Positions 11,146-22,013 are shown, counted from the first letter of the stretch. The stretch: 64,000 nt of DNA from Odobenus rosmarus divergens (GCF_000321225.1 NW_004452115.1:80115-144114), one strand, 5' to 3'. Translations and numbers: made by a program. The notes: generated by a model from the letters alone, not told the origin.

Positions 11146-11329
11146 AAACGATCCATTGTTTTGCCTAATAAAAGTTTTTCTTCCTGCTTGTTTCTGCCTA
11201 TAAAAGTCTTTCATTTTGTACCTTGGAGTTTCTTTCTATCTGCTAGGTTGGATACCACCTGAATCATAAATCATTGAATGAAGTCAATAAGATTTTTAAA
11301 ACTTACTGAGTTGAATTTTGTTTTTTAAC

Positions 11330-11985
11330 AGAAATAATAAACTGTACTTCACTAAAATTAGAAACTTCTGCTCTGCAAAAGACGTTGGCAAGAGAGTGAG
11401 AAGACAAGCCACAGACAGAGAAAATATTTGTAAAATATCCATCTGACAAAGGACGGTTATCCATAATATACCAAGAATTCTAAATATTCAACAATAAGAA
11501 AACAGAACACCTCAATTTAAAGATGGGCCAAACACTTGAACAGACATCTCACTAAAGAAGATGTACAGATGGGAAATAAGCTTATGAAAAGATACTCCAC
11601 ATCATATGTCATCAGGGAAATGTAAATTAAACAAACAACGAGATACACTATACCCCTATTAGAACAGCCAAAATCTTGAACACTGACTATACCAAACACT
11701 GACAAGGACATGGAACATCAGGCCATCTCTTCCACTGCTGGTAGAAATGCAAAGTGTCACAGACATTTGGAAGACATTTGGGCAATACCTTACAAAACTA
11801 AGCCCATTCTCACTACGTGATCCAATAATTGCACACCTTGGTTTTTACCCAGAGGGGTTAAAAACTTATGTCTACACAAAAACCTGCACATGATGCTCAG
11901 AGCAGCTTTATTCATAAGTGCCCAAACTTGGAAGCAGCCAAGGTGTCCTTGGGTAGAGTAATGGATCAGTAGCTATATTTTCCAT
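11330..11985 (+). mobile_element. Old LINE-1 ORF2 C-terminal segment
   Basis: Landmarks are 'aacttctgctctgcaaaaga', 'gacaagccacagacagag', 'gatgggccaaacacttgaac', 'tccactgctggtagaaatgc', 'ttattcataagtgcccaaac' and 'ttggaagcagccaaggtgtcc'. Translation has several stops. It continues the copy that starts at 10,484. Confidence 0.85.
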
Positions 11986-12369
11986 GTTGGAATTTCAATT
12001 TTTTTTCATATCCTACCTGCATATCTTCCTAATTTTCTTTTCTTATAATGTTTTATTATTTATATGAATATAATTTCTTCTCTTACCCCCTTGGAAATCT
12101 TATTAATCCCTCTGAGTTATTTTTATTTAAACCAAAGAAAATTAACTCCTATATGCTGGTTTTGTTGGCTATCTTTCTTAGTGTTATTTTCCTTATAGAT
12201 TTTTGACATTTAAATTCATCTTGAGTAGTAGTTATAAAAATCAGTACTCAAATATGAGAGATTCAGTACAGTAGGCACACTTCTTTCTCACACAACCATT
12301 TAATCCAAGAGTTTGGGGGCAGCCCTCCACACAGTGATTCAGAGATTCAGGCTTTTTCCATCTGATGGG
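11986..12369. other. AT-rich, no recognised gene
   Basis: T-rich text may include reverse-oriented L1 debris, but no landmark is decisive. Confidence 0.4.
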
Positions 12370-12545
12370 TCTGCTCTCCTCTGGGTCCTTTGACTTTTTC
12401 TCTTATTCAACCATGTGAATCCCTCTGACCTTCAGTCTTCTCAAATATAAACTAGAGATAATGACAGTACCTACTTCATAGTTGCAAGCATTAACCATGT
12501 CACTGTACTCAATAAATAATAGTTGCTAATACTAATTATGACTAT
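12370..12545 (-). mobile_element. MIR SINE
   Basis: Reverse MIR: 'accatgtgaatccctctgaccttcagtcttctcaaatataaac', 'gataatgacagtacctacttcatag', 'ctcaataaataatagttgct'. Confidence 0.75.
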
Positions 12546-12589
12546 ATAACTCCATATGCAATGGGAGTCACTGGGATTTTAGGCAGAGG

Positions 12590-13065
12590 AGTGGCATGGC
12601 ATATTCAAATTCAGCAAATATTTCAGTGTCCACCCAATGCCATATGTATATGCTGAGAATACAGTAGTAAACAAAAAACATAACTGCTACCCTGGTGGAG
12701 CATATACTGCAGTGGGAGAGACAAGATCAATAAGTAAAAAGAATGATGTTTTTGAAAAGTCACTGTGGTGGCAATGTGGGGGATGAGGCAGAGAGTGGTA
12801 GGTTGCTTATGTAATAAACAAGATAAAAGATGCACAGGCTGTTTGGGGGCAACGATAGTAGGGATATAGAGGAGAATATGGGTTTTTAACATTTTAGGGG
12901 TAAAATAGCAGTTTTTGGTGACATAACCAAGGGCGGAAGGGCAGAAGCACGAGAGAGAGGGAGAGTATGGAATGAACCCCAGATCTTGCGCATTTCTGAT
13001 TTGAGTGGTCCTGCAGATGGTGGCAACAATATTGGTAATAGAAGGAGAAGAACAACTTTGTGGGA
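12590..13065 (-). mobile_element. L2 LINE, decayed
   Basis: 'ttcagcaaatatttcagtgtccacccaatgcc', 'atgctgagaatacagtagtaaacaaaa', 'tggtggagcatatactgcagtggg' fit the reverse L2 3' region, with more diverged text to the right. A 148-codon minus frame (12,623-13,069) runs through it. Its translation has no L2 RT motif I can recognise, so I treat it as a chance frame. Confidence 0.6.
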
Positions 13066-13672
13066 ACAAAGCAATTCAATTTTCCACCACTAGTGTTTGA
13101 TGTTCCCTGTAACTATATTTGTTCAGTAAGCAGTTCAGTATATTTTGTTTGTCACAAAGCAGGTGTGCAGGAGTTTGCCTTCCAGATCCACTCTCTACCA
13201 GGCTCTGTCCCCTGGAACGCCCACTTGTATGAGTGGTATCAGTAGACTTTTGCCCTGTTTCTACATGAATTTTAAGAGTGAACGTGGCAGAAGATTAGAA
13301 GAGAAGGAGGAGAGACAGGTCAGGGTGTTTCCTCCCCAGGCTACTTCCCGGCCCGGATGGTGTAGTCTGGCGTCATCCCTTGACTGGAGGCCAAGGTTCC
13401 CATCTAGTGTGTCTCCCCCTCTCCCTGTCCCTCTTGGGTTCTACTAACTCTCCCCCTTGCGCCTTTAAGCCTAAGGTAGGTAATGAATCCTGTTGTTACT
13501 GGAGCCAGGATTCTATGCTCATTTCTCCTAGGTTCCCTATATTCACTCGCTCAAATTTTGAACGTCACCGCTATGTTAAATTCTTCTCAGATCACTTAGT
13601 TTGTACATGCCCTGTGTTTTCTCCTGGGACCCTGCCTGATACAGGAGATGCTCTATAAATAATTATTGAACA
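13066..13672 (+). repeat. Unnamed interspersed repeat (copy 1; copy 2 at 59,085)
   Basis: 'tccagatccactctctaccaggctctg', 'cccctggaacgccc', 'ttgggttctactaactctccccc', 'gttgttactggagcc' and the end 'gggaccctgcctgatacag' look like an old mammalian dispersed repeat. The reverse complement of its end recurs at 59,085. Family not identified. Confidence 0.5.
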
Positions 13673-14429
13673 AAAAATTTACAAATAAATACAGAGATGG
13701 ATAGGTGGATCTGGACTTGAGAAATTGACTCTTGTTTAGCTCTTTGGGTAATAATGGAAGTCATGAGAGTCTTGTGGACTCAGTGCAGAGTAAGGGGAGA
13801 AAAAGCCATTATCTGGCAGGGGTGAGAAAGAACGTGGAGAGGCAGTGTGCGGGGTGGCAGGAAATTCCAAGGTGTGGTGGATAATCCTGGCAAGGCATAT
13901 TATGAAGTTCTTCAGGAATTTCCCCTCACCTAGTAAGAAAATACATTGCTCCTCAGGGATGAGGGGTAAGGAGGGAGGAGAATCAAAGGTAGAATTAAGG
14001 AAGTAAAAAACAACACATACATATTTCTTAATTAGCTTCAAGGGCAGAACTTAGCCAAGGGTAAGGATGTAGAAGTTGGAATGTTTTTATTCCTCAGGGG
14101 GCAAATATTCCTCTCTCTGCCACATCTTTTCATCCAATTTATCTGGCTTATATTTGTCTGCCAGAAACCTAGGCATTTCCAAACCAAATAGCTGACTTTC
14201 CCTATAGCAGGACCAAAATAGCTACAAAAGGCTGGGTGTGCTTTGTTCAAACAGTCTTGGCAAGAAATATTTGCCACATAAAAAAAGGGTCACTCTCTCT
14301 GCTCACAACTGTGGCTGCACCTTGCAAAATGCAATAGAAGTTTTGAAACAGTTGAAATTGGCCCTGCAAATACCTTTCCAGATATTCCTAAAGTACGTAC
14401 AGGAGGAAGGAAACCCACCATCACAGTTA
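13673..14429. other. No recognised gene or repeat
   Basis: Overlapping frames of 79-140 codons on both strands have no recognisable domains. Confidence 0.45.
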
Positions 14430-14720
14430 TGTGGGATGGTGTCCAGTTTCTTGCCAAGAATATAGAACAAACAGCCACTGCCTTTAATCCATACCCCATG
14501 CACCCCATCCCACTTTTAAAAGAGCACCTGGGCGATGCAATGAGTAAAATAAAAACACACCATATGAGAACCTGTGGGAGTAATGGATATCTCACTATCT
14601 TGAATATGGAGATAGTTTTAAAGGTATAGACACACGTCAAAAGGTTTGCATATTTTACATTGGTGTATTTTATGTCAATTTTACCTTGGTAAACTTGTTT
14701 AAAACAAGACAAAAGAAAAC
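14430..14720 (+). mobile_element. Old L1 3' end
   Basis: 'tcactatcttgaatatggagatagttttaaaggtatagacacacgtcaaaa' and 'gtgtattttatgtcaattttaccttggtaaac' follow the order of an old L1M 3' UTR. Confidence 0.6.
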
Positions 14721-14799
14721 CACACCATATAAAATGGAAGGGGTGGTTCTGGTAGGGAGCTGGGAGTTGGGAATTTATGTAATAGTTTGGATAGACCTG

Positions 14800-15645
14800 G
14801 CATATATATGGCTTCCAGCCATATTCTCCACATTACTGCCAGAGTGGTCCTTTAAGAATGTGAATCAGACCATGTCCTCCTCTGCTCAAGACCCTCCAGT
14901 GACTCCCATTTCTCCCTGAATCAAAGTCAAAACCCCCATAACCTGCATATAACCCCATCAGGCCCTATACCCTCAAACCCTTGTGACCCCTCTGGCTTTG
15001 GCATCTACTACTTTCCACTCCTCAGCCACATTAGCCTCCTGGTTATTCTTTTCTTTTTTTTAAGATTTATTTATTTATTAAAGAGAGAGAGTCAATGTGA
15101 GTTGGGGAGGGGTAGAGGGAGAGCATTTTCAAGCAGACTCCCTGCTGAACACAGAGCCTGATGTGGAGCCCGATCCCATGACCCATGAGATCATGACCTG
15201 AGCCAAAACCAAGAGTCAGATGCTCAACCGACTGAGACACTCAGACTTCCAGCCTCCTGGTTATTCTTGATCAAGCATGACAAACTTTCCTCAGGGCCTT
15301 TGCACCTGCTATTTTCGCTGCCTGAAATCTTTTTTCCACTCCCAAATATGTATGTGGCTTGCTCTAGATCCTATACTTTTAGCTTTTTCTTCAAACTTTA
15401 CCTCCTAATGAGGCCTTCTCTGTCCTCCTATTGAACATGGCATTCTCCTGCATTCACCTTGGCCTCAGTGCTTCCTACTTCCTTCCCTGCTTTATTTCTC
15501 TCTGTAGTACTTGATCATCGTCCGCCATTCTCTATGGTTTACTTCTCATCCTCCCCCTACAATATCAACTCTCCAAAGGCAGGGATTATTGTCTGTTTTG
15601 TTTACAATAGCACCTGTACATGGGTATACACTCAATTAAAAAAAA
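14800..15645 (+). mobile_element. L2 3' region, split by a can-SINE
   Basis: Plus-strand L2 landmarks in order: 'gaccatgtcctcctctgctcaagaccctccag', 'ccccatcaggccctatacc', 'gtgacccctctggctttggc', SINE (15,051-15,250), 'cagggcctttgcacctgct', 'cctaatgaggccttctctg', 'ctccaaaggcagggatta'. The two halves join cleanly once the SINE is removed. Confidence 0.9.
15051..15250 (-). mobile_element. Older-subtype can-SINE inside L2
   Basis: Reverse copy with T-rich tail, 'aagcagactccctgctgaac', 'gagatcatgacctgagccaa' and 'aagagtcagatgctcaac'. It is flanked by a perfect 18-bp TSD 'agcctcctggttattctt' (15,033-15,050 and 15,251-15,268). Confidence 0.97.
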
Positions 15646-15984
15646 GTTTAGATAATACTTCATTCAGTTAAAGAAAAAAAATCAAAATTGTCATGGATTT
15701 CATGCACAACAATAAACACATTGTACAGAAGCTAAAGGGATAGTTTGCTACCATTGGAATCATGCTAAAATTAAACTTATTTCTTCCTGTTCTAAAACTT
15801 CTCTGGTGAGATATGCCATTCTTAAACTCATGAAGTACAGAAAATAAAGACATCTTAAAATTAATCTAGTTCATTCAGAAATCTGACTGGCATTTACAAC
15901 ATCTTAGCCCAGTTTTAACTGGAACGTCTCCAGTATTGGGTAACTTACTATTCATTTATTCAAAAAGTAGTTATGATCACTGTG
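15646..15984. other. No recognised element
   Basis: AT-rich; only short frames. Confidence 0.4.
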
Positions 15985-16415
15985 CAGATTAACTCTATGT
16001 GTCAACTTGGCTAGGCTACGATGCCAGATGTTTGGCTAAACATCAGTCTATGTGTTGCTGAGAAGGTATTTTTAGGATGTGATTAACATCTAAATCAGTA
16101 GACTTTGGGTAAAGCAGATTATCCTTCATAACACGGTGGGCCTTCTCTAATCAGTTGAAGGCCTGAAGGAGCACCTCTGAGGAAGAAGGGACTCTACCTC
16201 CAGGCTGCCTTTGGACTACAACATCAGTTCTTCCCTGGTTTCCAACCTGCCAAGCTGAACTGCAGATTTTGAACTTGTCAGCCTTCACAACTGTATGATT
16301 ATTCATACATAATTTCTTAAAGTCTCTCCCCCCCCCTCTCTCTTTCTCCCTGTGTGTGTGTCTCTCTTACACACACACCCCTACTGGTTCTATTTTCTGG
16401 ATAATGATGACTAAT
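15985..16415 (+). mobile_element. Old LTR-like interspersed repeat
   Basis: 'ctatgtgtcaacttggctagg', 'agatgtttggctaaacatc', 'gatgtgattaacatctaaatcagtagac', 'ctaatcagttgaaggcctgaa', a microsatellite-bearing 3' part and 'ggttctattttctgg...actaata' match a dispersed mammalian repeat I know by its text but cannot name safely. Non-coding. Confidence 0.6.
16327..16378. repeat. Pyrimidine/GT-AC simple repeat with foldback
   Basis: A C-run and CT-rich tract precede 'tgtgtgtgtg', an 8-nt spacer and 'acacacacac', so GT and AC arms can pair. It lies in the 3' part of the LTR-like repeat. Confidence 0.85.
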
Positions 16416-16419
16416 ATAC

Positions 16420-16560
16420 TTACTGAGCCCATGTTCTGAGCTAGGCACAGTCTAGGCACTAAGATATGATGATGAACAAGACAGCTTGGAGCCTAGTAGG
16501 AAAGTAAAAAAAATAACAATGCAAGTTTGGTAAATATTCTTAAGTGTAATGAACAGTGTG
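16420..16560 (-). mobile_element. L2 3'-end fragment
   Basis: 'cttactgagcccatgttctgagctaggcacagtctaggcac' and 'gatgaacaagacagcttgg' are reverse L2 3'-end text. Confidence 0.65.
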
Positions 16561-16764
16561 TCATGGAAACTCTAACAGGCACATCTTAAATTTAATAGAG
16601 ACAACTGACCGAGGTCAAGAAGTCCTCACTTTAGAAATAAGGTCAAATGACCCATGGAGGAACTTGGTGACAGCTGGAGGGACATTTTGGGCCTTGCTGA
16701 GTCCTCTCATTCCAGCTTGGTGCGGCTTGTGCAGAGACAGTGGTGCATGATTCCTAAAGGGAGA

Positions 16765-16965
16765 GTTCCAGTCTCTGCTCTGCCATATGTTTCCCATGTG
16801 ACTTGAGTAAGCTGCCTCATACTTCTGTTTCAATTTCCTCATCTGTAAAATGTGGATACAACAGTATATAATCCACTGGGTTGTTATAACATTAAATGAA
16901 AGGATTTTGGTAAAGCATTGAGGACAGTTTCTGACATACTGAATGTGATCAATAAAAGCAGACCA
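16765..16965 (-). mobile_element. MIR SINE
   Basis: Reverse MIR: 'gttccagtctctgctctgcc', 'gtgacttgagtaagctgc', 'tttcaatttcctcatctgtaaaatgtgg', 'ttgttataacattaaatgaaa', 'gtgatcaataaaagc'. Confidence 0.9.
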
Positions 16966-16992
16966 TATTGTTACCCTTTAAAAACTGAGTTG

Positions 16993-17667
16993 ACATCAAC
17001 AACACAGGAAGCAACAGGTGTTGGCAAGAATGTGGAGAAAAAGGAACTGTTGGTGGGAATGCAAACTGGTGCAGCCACAAAATGTCAAAAATAGAACTAC
17101 CCTACGACCCAGCAATTGCACTCTTGAGTATTTACCCAGAGAATACAAGAACACTAATTCAAAGTGATACATGCATCCCTATGTTTATAGCAGCATGATT
17201 TATAATAGCCAAGACATGGAAGCAGCCCAAGTGTCCATCGATTGATGAATGGACACACACACACACACACACACACAATGGAATATTACTCAGCCTTAAA
17301 AAAAGAATGAAATCTTCCATTTGCAGTGACATGGATGGAGCTAGACAGCATAATGCTAAGCGAAATAGTCAGAGAAAGACAAATACCATATGATTTTACT
17401 CATATGTGGGATTTAAGGAACAAAATAAACAAGCAAAGGGAAAAAATAAGAGAGAGAGAGAGCCAAAGCAAGAAACAGACTTGTAAGTATAGAGAACAAA
17501 CTGGTGGTTACCACTGGGGAGGTTGGTAGGGGGATAGGTTAAACAGGTGGTGGCGATTAAGAAGTGCACTTGTGATGAGCGCTGGCTATTGTATGGAGGT
17601 GTTGAATCACTGAAACTAATATTACACTGTATGTTAACTAACAGGAATTAAAATAAAAACTTAAAAA
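16993..17667 (+). mobile_element. 5'-truncated LINE-1 (ORF2 C-terminus and 3' UTR)
   Basis: L1 ORF2 end landmarks: 'gaatgtggagaaaaagga', 'tgttggtgggaatgcaaac', 'cctacgacccagcaattg', 'gcagcccaagtgtccatcg', 'aatattactcagcctta', 'gtgacatggatggagctag', then the 3' UTR. The TSD is 'aaaaactgagttg' (16,980-16,992) against 'aaaaactgagctg' (17,668-17,680). A 67-codon frame (17,326-17,529) covers the ORF2 end and UTR. Confidence 0.95.
17252..17277. repeat. (AC)n microsatellite within L1 ORF2
   Basis: About 13 AC units replace part of the ORF2 codons between 'gatgaatggac' and 'aatggaatattac'. It expanded from the 'acacac' context of this L1 and is likely length-polymorphic. Confidence 0.95.
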
Positions 17668-17689
17668 AAAAACTGAGCTGGAAAAAAAA

Positions 17690-18395
17690 AAACACGGCGT
17701 TTTCATCTATCAATTTATTTCCCATCCCTCGGAACCATACAGACCGGCCTACTCCCTCTTTCCCACGACAGCCTTTCCCGAGTTTAGGGCAGCCAACATG
17801 TCCCTAGTACCAGCCTCTACAGCCAGCCTCGCCTCACAGTCCAACATCCCGTTCCCTCACTGCCTCTCTTGTGAAATAGCTTCCAATCTCCTCACCGGCC
17901 GGGTGCTATCCTCTGAGACAGCTGGGCAGTCTCTGAGTCTCTGCCTCTTCCTGTGTGCTTCCCAGAATTGACCCCGACACTGAGTGCTTTCCCGCTCTGG
18001 GGATGGCACCTCTGTGTCACCTCAGGGGACTACATGAGGACCTGAAACCCAATGCTCGGTAGACTCTGTGACATGAGTGCACATTCCTGGCCTCTGGGAA
18101 GACCCCGTCTTTATTTTTCCTCTCCCACTTTAGGAAAAGAACTATTTTATTTGTTTATTATGTTTGTTTATTATGGTTTCATTAAATTCTGGGACAAAAT
18201 TTCTGGGAAAAAGGTCTGATCAGACCACCCCCCTATTCCAATATCACTGTAGATTTCTTTTTTGTGCCTCTATCCTAAGGGGCAAAGCTCTAACCATGAT
18301 GACCAACATACTAATCCAGCCTGCTATGTGAGAGACAGAGACTTTTGTCACCTATGAATGCACTCACTCCCCACTGCCTGATGTGGAAGTGCTCT
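17690..18395. other. No recognised gene or repeat
   Basis: 17,700-18,120 is comparatively GC-rich with no coding signature. I see no recognisable repeat. Confidence 0.45.
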
Positions 18396-18399
18396 AGGA

Positions 18400-18520
18400 G
18401 TTTCTGTATTTTACTGATAAGGGAAGCCAGGCTCAGAGCTAAACAGCTGCCCAAGCCCACTCAGCTGGTGAGCAGGATGGCTGGGATCCACACCTGGGCC
18501 ATCCGTTCCAGATCAATGCT
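18400..18520 (+). mobile_element. Probable MIR fragment
   Basis: 'tactgataagggaagccaggctcagag' and 'gctgcccaagcccactcagctggtgagcaggatggctggga' follow the MIR central and 3' text. The 162-codon plus frame at 18,345-18,833 starts in this repeat and is not supported as a gene. Confidence 0.65.
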
Positions 18521-18839
18521 GTGGGTCCTGAGAGATGCTACCCCTCCAGATGTCATTCATGGCCCTGCCCCATCAGTCCCCAGCCAAGCGTCACAACATC
18601 ATGGGCCCCCAGCACGAGCCCCTTCTCCTCAGCACCAGGCCACATTCATGGACACGCAGGCACGGTACCACGCACACTCCCTGCTCCCGCACGCACGATG
18701 CACACTTGAACCGTGCCCTCCAATCACACAGCACAGTTTGTTACTGCTTGGACATCACACGCCCTCATGCACCTGCCTCTGGGCTATTGCTTACATGAGT
18801 CTTTGGGGAAGGAATGGAGGAGGCCCTCCTTGAGCCCTT

Positions 18840-19080
18840 GCATAAGAATGACAACGGCAACAGCTAACATTCACACATAACTGCATACCTTGAACTACTC
18901 AGAGTACTTTACATATATCCACTCATCCAACCTCAAGACAGATGACCCTAGGAGCTAGGCTCTATTACTGTTTCCATTTTACAGATGAAGGAATTGAGGC
19001 ACAGAAAGATTAAGGGCACACATCTAGGAAGTGGTAGAGACACGATTTTTATCCATGCAGCCTGGTATTCTAAATCCTTC
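18840..19080 (+). mobile_element. MIR SINE
   Basis: 'aacagctaacattcacac', 'actttacatatatccactcatccaacctcaag', 'ttactgtttccattttacagatgaaggaattgaggcacag', 'agattaagggcacacatctagg'. Confidence 0.9.
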
Positions 19081-19865
19081 ACTTCTGTTCTTCTCTCCAG
19101 TCCTTTTTAGGATGTCATTGCTCTCAGCTGGAGAGACACTTTTTTTTGTAGCATTTTCAACTTTTGATTGTAGTGATTTCTAAGTCTCCCCCAGTGGATT
19201 ATGCCATCTGCCGGGGCGAGGCCTGCAGCACCTAGTACAGTGGCCAGCACAGTGCGCAGGGTCTCTTTACTGAGCAAGTGGATGAAGCACATAGTGAATC
19301 AGTACTAAGTGAAGGGGCACAGAGGGTGGCAGTTGTCAATAAAGGTAAAGAATGAAGAAGAGAGATTGCTTTTTAATCCTTTTCCAGAAAACCCACATGC
19401 AAGAATGGCCAAGAACCCAGGAAGAAAACACATGCAAAAGAGAGACCAAAACCAAACCACAGATAAAAGAGAAAAATCTCTTAGCTGATAAAGAACCTAG
19501 AAAGACTTTTAAAGTCTTCTTTATTGGAACTTTGGTATCATATTTCTCATTATAATACAGAGCTCTGCAACGGTCCTGTTTTTACATCCGTCTTCTTGCT
19601 TCACTTCCTTTGCTACTATTTCCATGACCCCACGTTTGTGCAGTTCCTTTCTTCATGCGTGTGTGCAGTTGCAGACATGCCCTGTTTGAATATTTACACT
19701 GAAGTCAGCAGTACCTTTTTTTTTCTTTTAAATGGAGTAAGTGCATGAGAACTTTGGTTATAATTTCCTGAACCAGGAAAGCCAGCCACCAGGGATAGAA
19801 ATTCAGTCGTAAATGACTTGTTAAGGATTCTACTTTGCAAGTGACTTCATAAGAAAGCCACTATA
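19081..19865. other. No firmly recognised element
   Basis: Around 19,220-19,290 there is weak L2-like text. Frames of 61-74 codons show no domain. Confidence 0.4.
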
Positions 19866-19868
19866 GGT

Positions 19869-20256
19869 ACAGAGGTTCTCAAAATTTGGCGGGTAAAAAT
19901 CATCTATGGAATCTATTTATAGTACAGATTGCCAGGTCCCAAGGCCCCAGAGATTCTGCTTCAGTATACCTGAAGTGGGTCTCAGGAATGAGAATTTTTT
20001 TTTAATTTACTTATTTGACAGAGAGATACAGAGAGAGAGGGAGCACAAGCAGGGGGAGCAGGAGAGGGAGAAGCAGGCTTCCCGCCGAGCAGGGAGCCCA
20101 ACGCGGGGCTCGATCCCAGGACTCTGGGATCATGACCTGAGCCAAAGGCAGACGCTTAACGACTGAGCCACCCAGGCGCCCCAGGAATGAGAATTTTGAA
20201 TCTAATGCCCGAAGTGATTCTGCCACAGGTAGATGTCAGACCCCACACTGAGAAAG
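19869..20256 (+). mobile_element. MER5A-type hAT element, split by a can-SINE
   Basis: 'cagaggttctcaaaatttgg' start, 'attgccaggtcccaaggccccagagattctgcttcag' centre, SINE, then 'gaatctaatgcccgaagtgattctgcc'. The order fits a short nonautonomous hAT-Charlie element. Confidence 0.75.
19999..20181 (-). mobile_element. can-SINE inside MER5A-type element
   Basis: Reverse copy with 'agaagcaggcttcccgccgag', 'gggatcatgacctgagcc' and 'gccacccaggcgcccc'. It is flanked by a perfect 16-bp TSD 'caggaatgagaatttt' (19,983-19,998 and 20,182-20,197). Confidence 0.97.
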
Positions 20257-20259
20257 GCC

Positions 20260-20294
20260 ACAGTGATGCAAAGAGCCTGAGCTGTAAAAAGCCA
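20260..20294. repeat. Likely source of a 35-bp templated copy
   Basis: Starts 'acagtgatgcaaagagcctg' and ends 'gctgtaaaaagcca'. An exact 35-bp copy in the same orientation lies at 22,014-22,048 inside L1 ORF2. Confidence 0.95.
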
Positions 20295-20324
20295 CACTTC
20301 ACACTAAATATCTTTTAAACATGT

Positions 20325-20450
20325 GCAGCTCTCTTAAACTACTTGAGCCTCAAATTCTTTATCTGTTAGGAGGAGACAGTAATGCTTACCTCCCTATGGT
20401 TAGATCATGAGGCCATGCTTCCATGGGATGGAAATTTTAACAATAGTCTG
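20325..20450 (-). mobile_element. MIR fragment
   Basis: 'actacttgagcctcaaattctttatctgttaggaggag' and 'gtaatgcttacctccctatgg' are reverse MIR. Confidence 0.65.
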
Positions 20451-20520
20451 TGTGAAGATGTCACGGGGTTTAGCAGCCATGCTGTGGAGAAAGGGTGGGG
20501 GTAAATTCCCTCTGACACCA

Positions 20521-20722
20521 CTTTTTTTTTATTTAAGTTCAATTAATTAACATATAGTGTATTATTAATTTTAGAGGTAGAGTTCAGTGATTCATCAGTT
20601 GCATATAACACCCAGTGCTCATTATATCAAGTGCCCTCCTTAATGCCCATCACCCAGTTACCCCATCTCCCACCTCCCCTCCAGCAACCCTCAGTTTGTT
20701 TCCTACAGCTAGGAGTCTAATA
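20521..20722 (-). mobile_element. LINE-1 3' UTR, 5'-truncated
   Basis: Reverse carnivore L1 tail: T-run, 'aacatatagtgtattatta', 'gtgattcatcagttgcatataacacccagtgctc', 'ccctcagtttgtttcc'. Confidence 0.92.
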
Positions 20723-21030
20723 ACACTTTCATGAAACAAATGTATCCTCAAACCACTATAAACAGCCTATCTCTGGCAAACATAATTTAGCATAAAGAAT
20801 GATTACAAAGAATCATTTTATGTGAGTACATTTGCAAGCCTGGTTGAAATGGCTAAATTTCAGGAAAAATATAAATGACCAAAATTGACTCAAGAAAAAA
20901 TAGAAATCTAAATTAACCAATAGCCATTAAAGAAAGGTAGATTGCAATCAAAATGATCTCTCTACTATAAAAGTAAAAACAGGTCCAGATGCAAAAACAC
21001 AAATAAAATGGTCACATATGAATTTAAGCT

Positions 21031-21060
21031 GAGGTTTTTTGTTTTTTTTTTTTTTTTAAG
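21031..21060. repeat. T-rich tract interrupting L1 ORF2
   Basis: A long T run ending 'ttaagat' looks like the tail of a reverse can-SINE ('tttaagatt...'), but no SINE body follows. Confidence 0.6.
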
Positions 21061-22013
21061 ATATTATGAGCAAGTAATGTTTACTCAGGAAGCAGGTACT
21101 TTTCATCACCAGAAAATCTACGATATATTATACTACACTGATATAAGGAAAAATACACAACCATCTCAATAGGTGTAGAATAAACATTTAAAGTGTTCAG
21201 CACTCATTCAGGATGAGAAGAAATCCTAATATTTTCATTAGGAAGGCACTTACTTAATCTGATGAAAGTATCTATCAGAATTTACCAAGCATCATGCTGG
21301 ATGATGGAACAATAGAACTATTTCTGCTTCCAGTCAGTGATGCAGTAAGGGTCCTACACAGTGAGATTAAAAGATAAAAAGAAATAAATAAATAGAAATT
21401 ATAAAGGAAGAGAGATGACTGTCCTTATTTGTAGACCATATAATTATCTTATAAAAAAATCTCAAGAGATCCATAGACACTATATTAGATCTAATTAAAT
21501 AATAAAGCAAAGTTGGCAGATAAAAGATACATACAAAAAAATACCAAATACATGTCTGTACAAATGCAACCATCAGAAAAATGTAATAGAAAGATAAGAT
21601 CCCATTTAAATAGTGACTAAAACCTTTAACTTATATAGAAATAAGTCTAATAAAAAGATACCTATGCCCTTTATTAGGAAAAGTATAAAGAATTATAAAA
21701 GGATATAAAGAAAATTAAATAAATGAAGGTAAATATCATACTACTAGTTGGATAGATCCAGTAAAGATGCCAATTCTTCATAATTTACAAATTCAAACCA
21801 AATCTTAACAGTACTTTCCCCTGAACTTAAAGGTCCAAGAATAGCTAAGAAAAAATTTTGAAAGAACAAAACAAAGTGCTGAGTCTTACTCTACCAAATA
21901 TCAGCGCTTTGGTAATTAAAACCATGTGGAATTAGCACAAATCCGCATAAACAATCAGACCAAAAAAAAGAATACAGAGCTCAGAAACAGAACCATGTAC
22001 ATATGGAAACCTG

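Larger units (their letters stand above)
10536..11329 (+). mobile_element. LTR-like element (about 360 bp without SINEs) inserted in L1 ORF2
   Basis: Non-L1 sequence splits an L1 ORF2. It holds 'tgcctaataaaagttt' (polyadenylation-signal-like), 'cttcctgcttgtttctgcctataaaag' and ends 'ttgttttttaaca', consistent with an LTR ending in CA. Possible flanking repeats are 'agaattatt' and 'agaaataat'. Two can-SINEs interrupt it. I cannot name the family. Confidence 0.55.

Noticed and set aside
12623..13069. 148-codon minus-strand frame
   Set aside because: It lies in decayed L2 sequence and its translation shows no RT or other motif.
14290..14712. 140-codon minus-strand frame
   Set aside because: Part of it covers an old L1 3' end, and no domain is recognisable.
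17252..17277. CRISPR-like or tandem-array signal
   Set aside because: It is a plain dinucleotide microsatellite in L1 and there are no repeat-spacer arrays. The genome is mammalian.
18345..18833. 162-codon plus-strand frame
   Set aside because: It begins around a MIR fragment, is His/Pro-rich low-complexity, and has two other long frames over it. No recognisable domain.
21031..21060. Possible can-SINE at a long T run ending 'ttaagat'
   Set aside because: No SINE body follows, since L1 text resumes at once. At most it is an extreme truncation or a simple T expansion.
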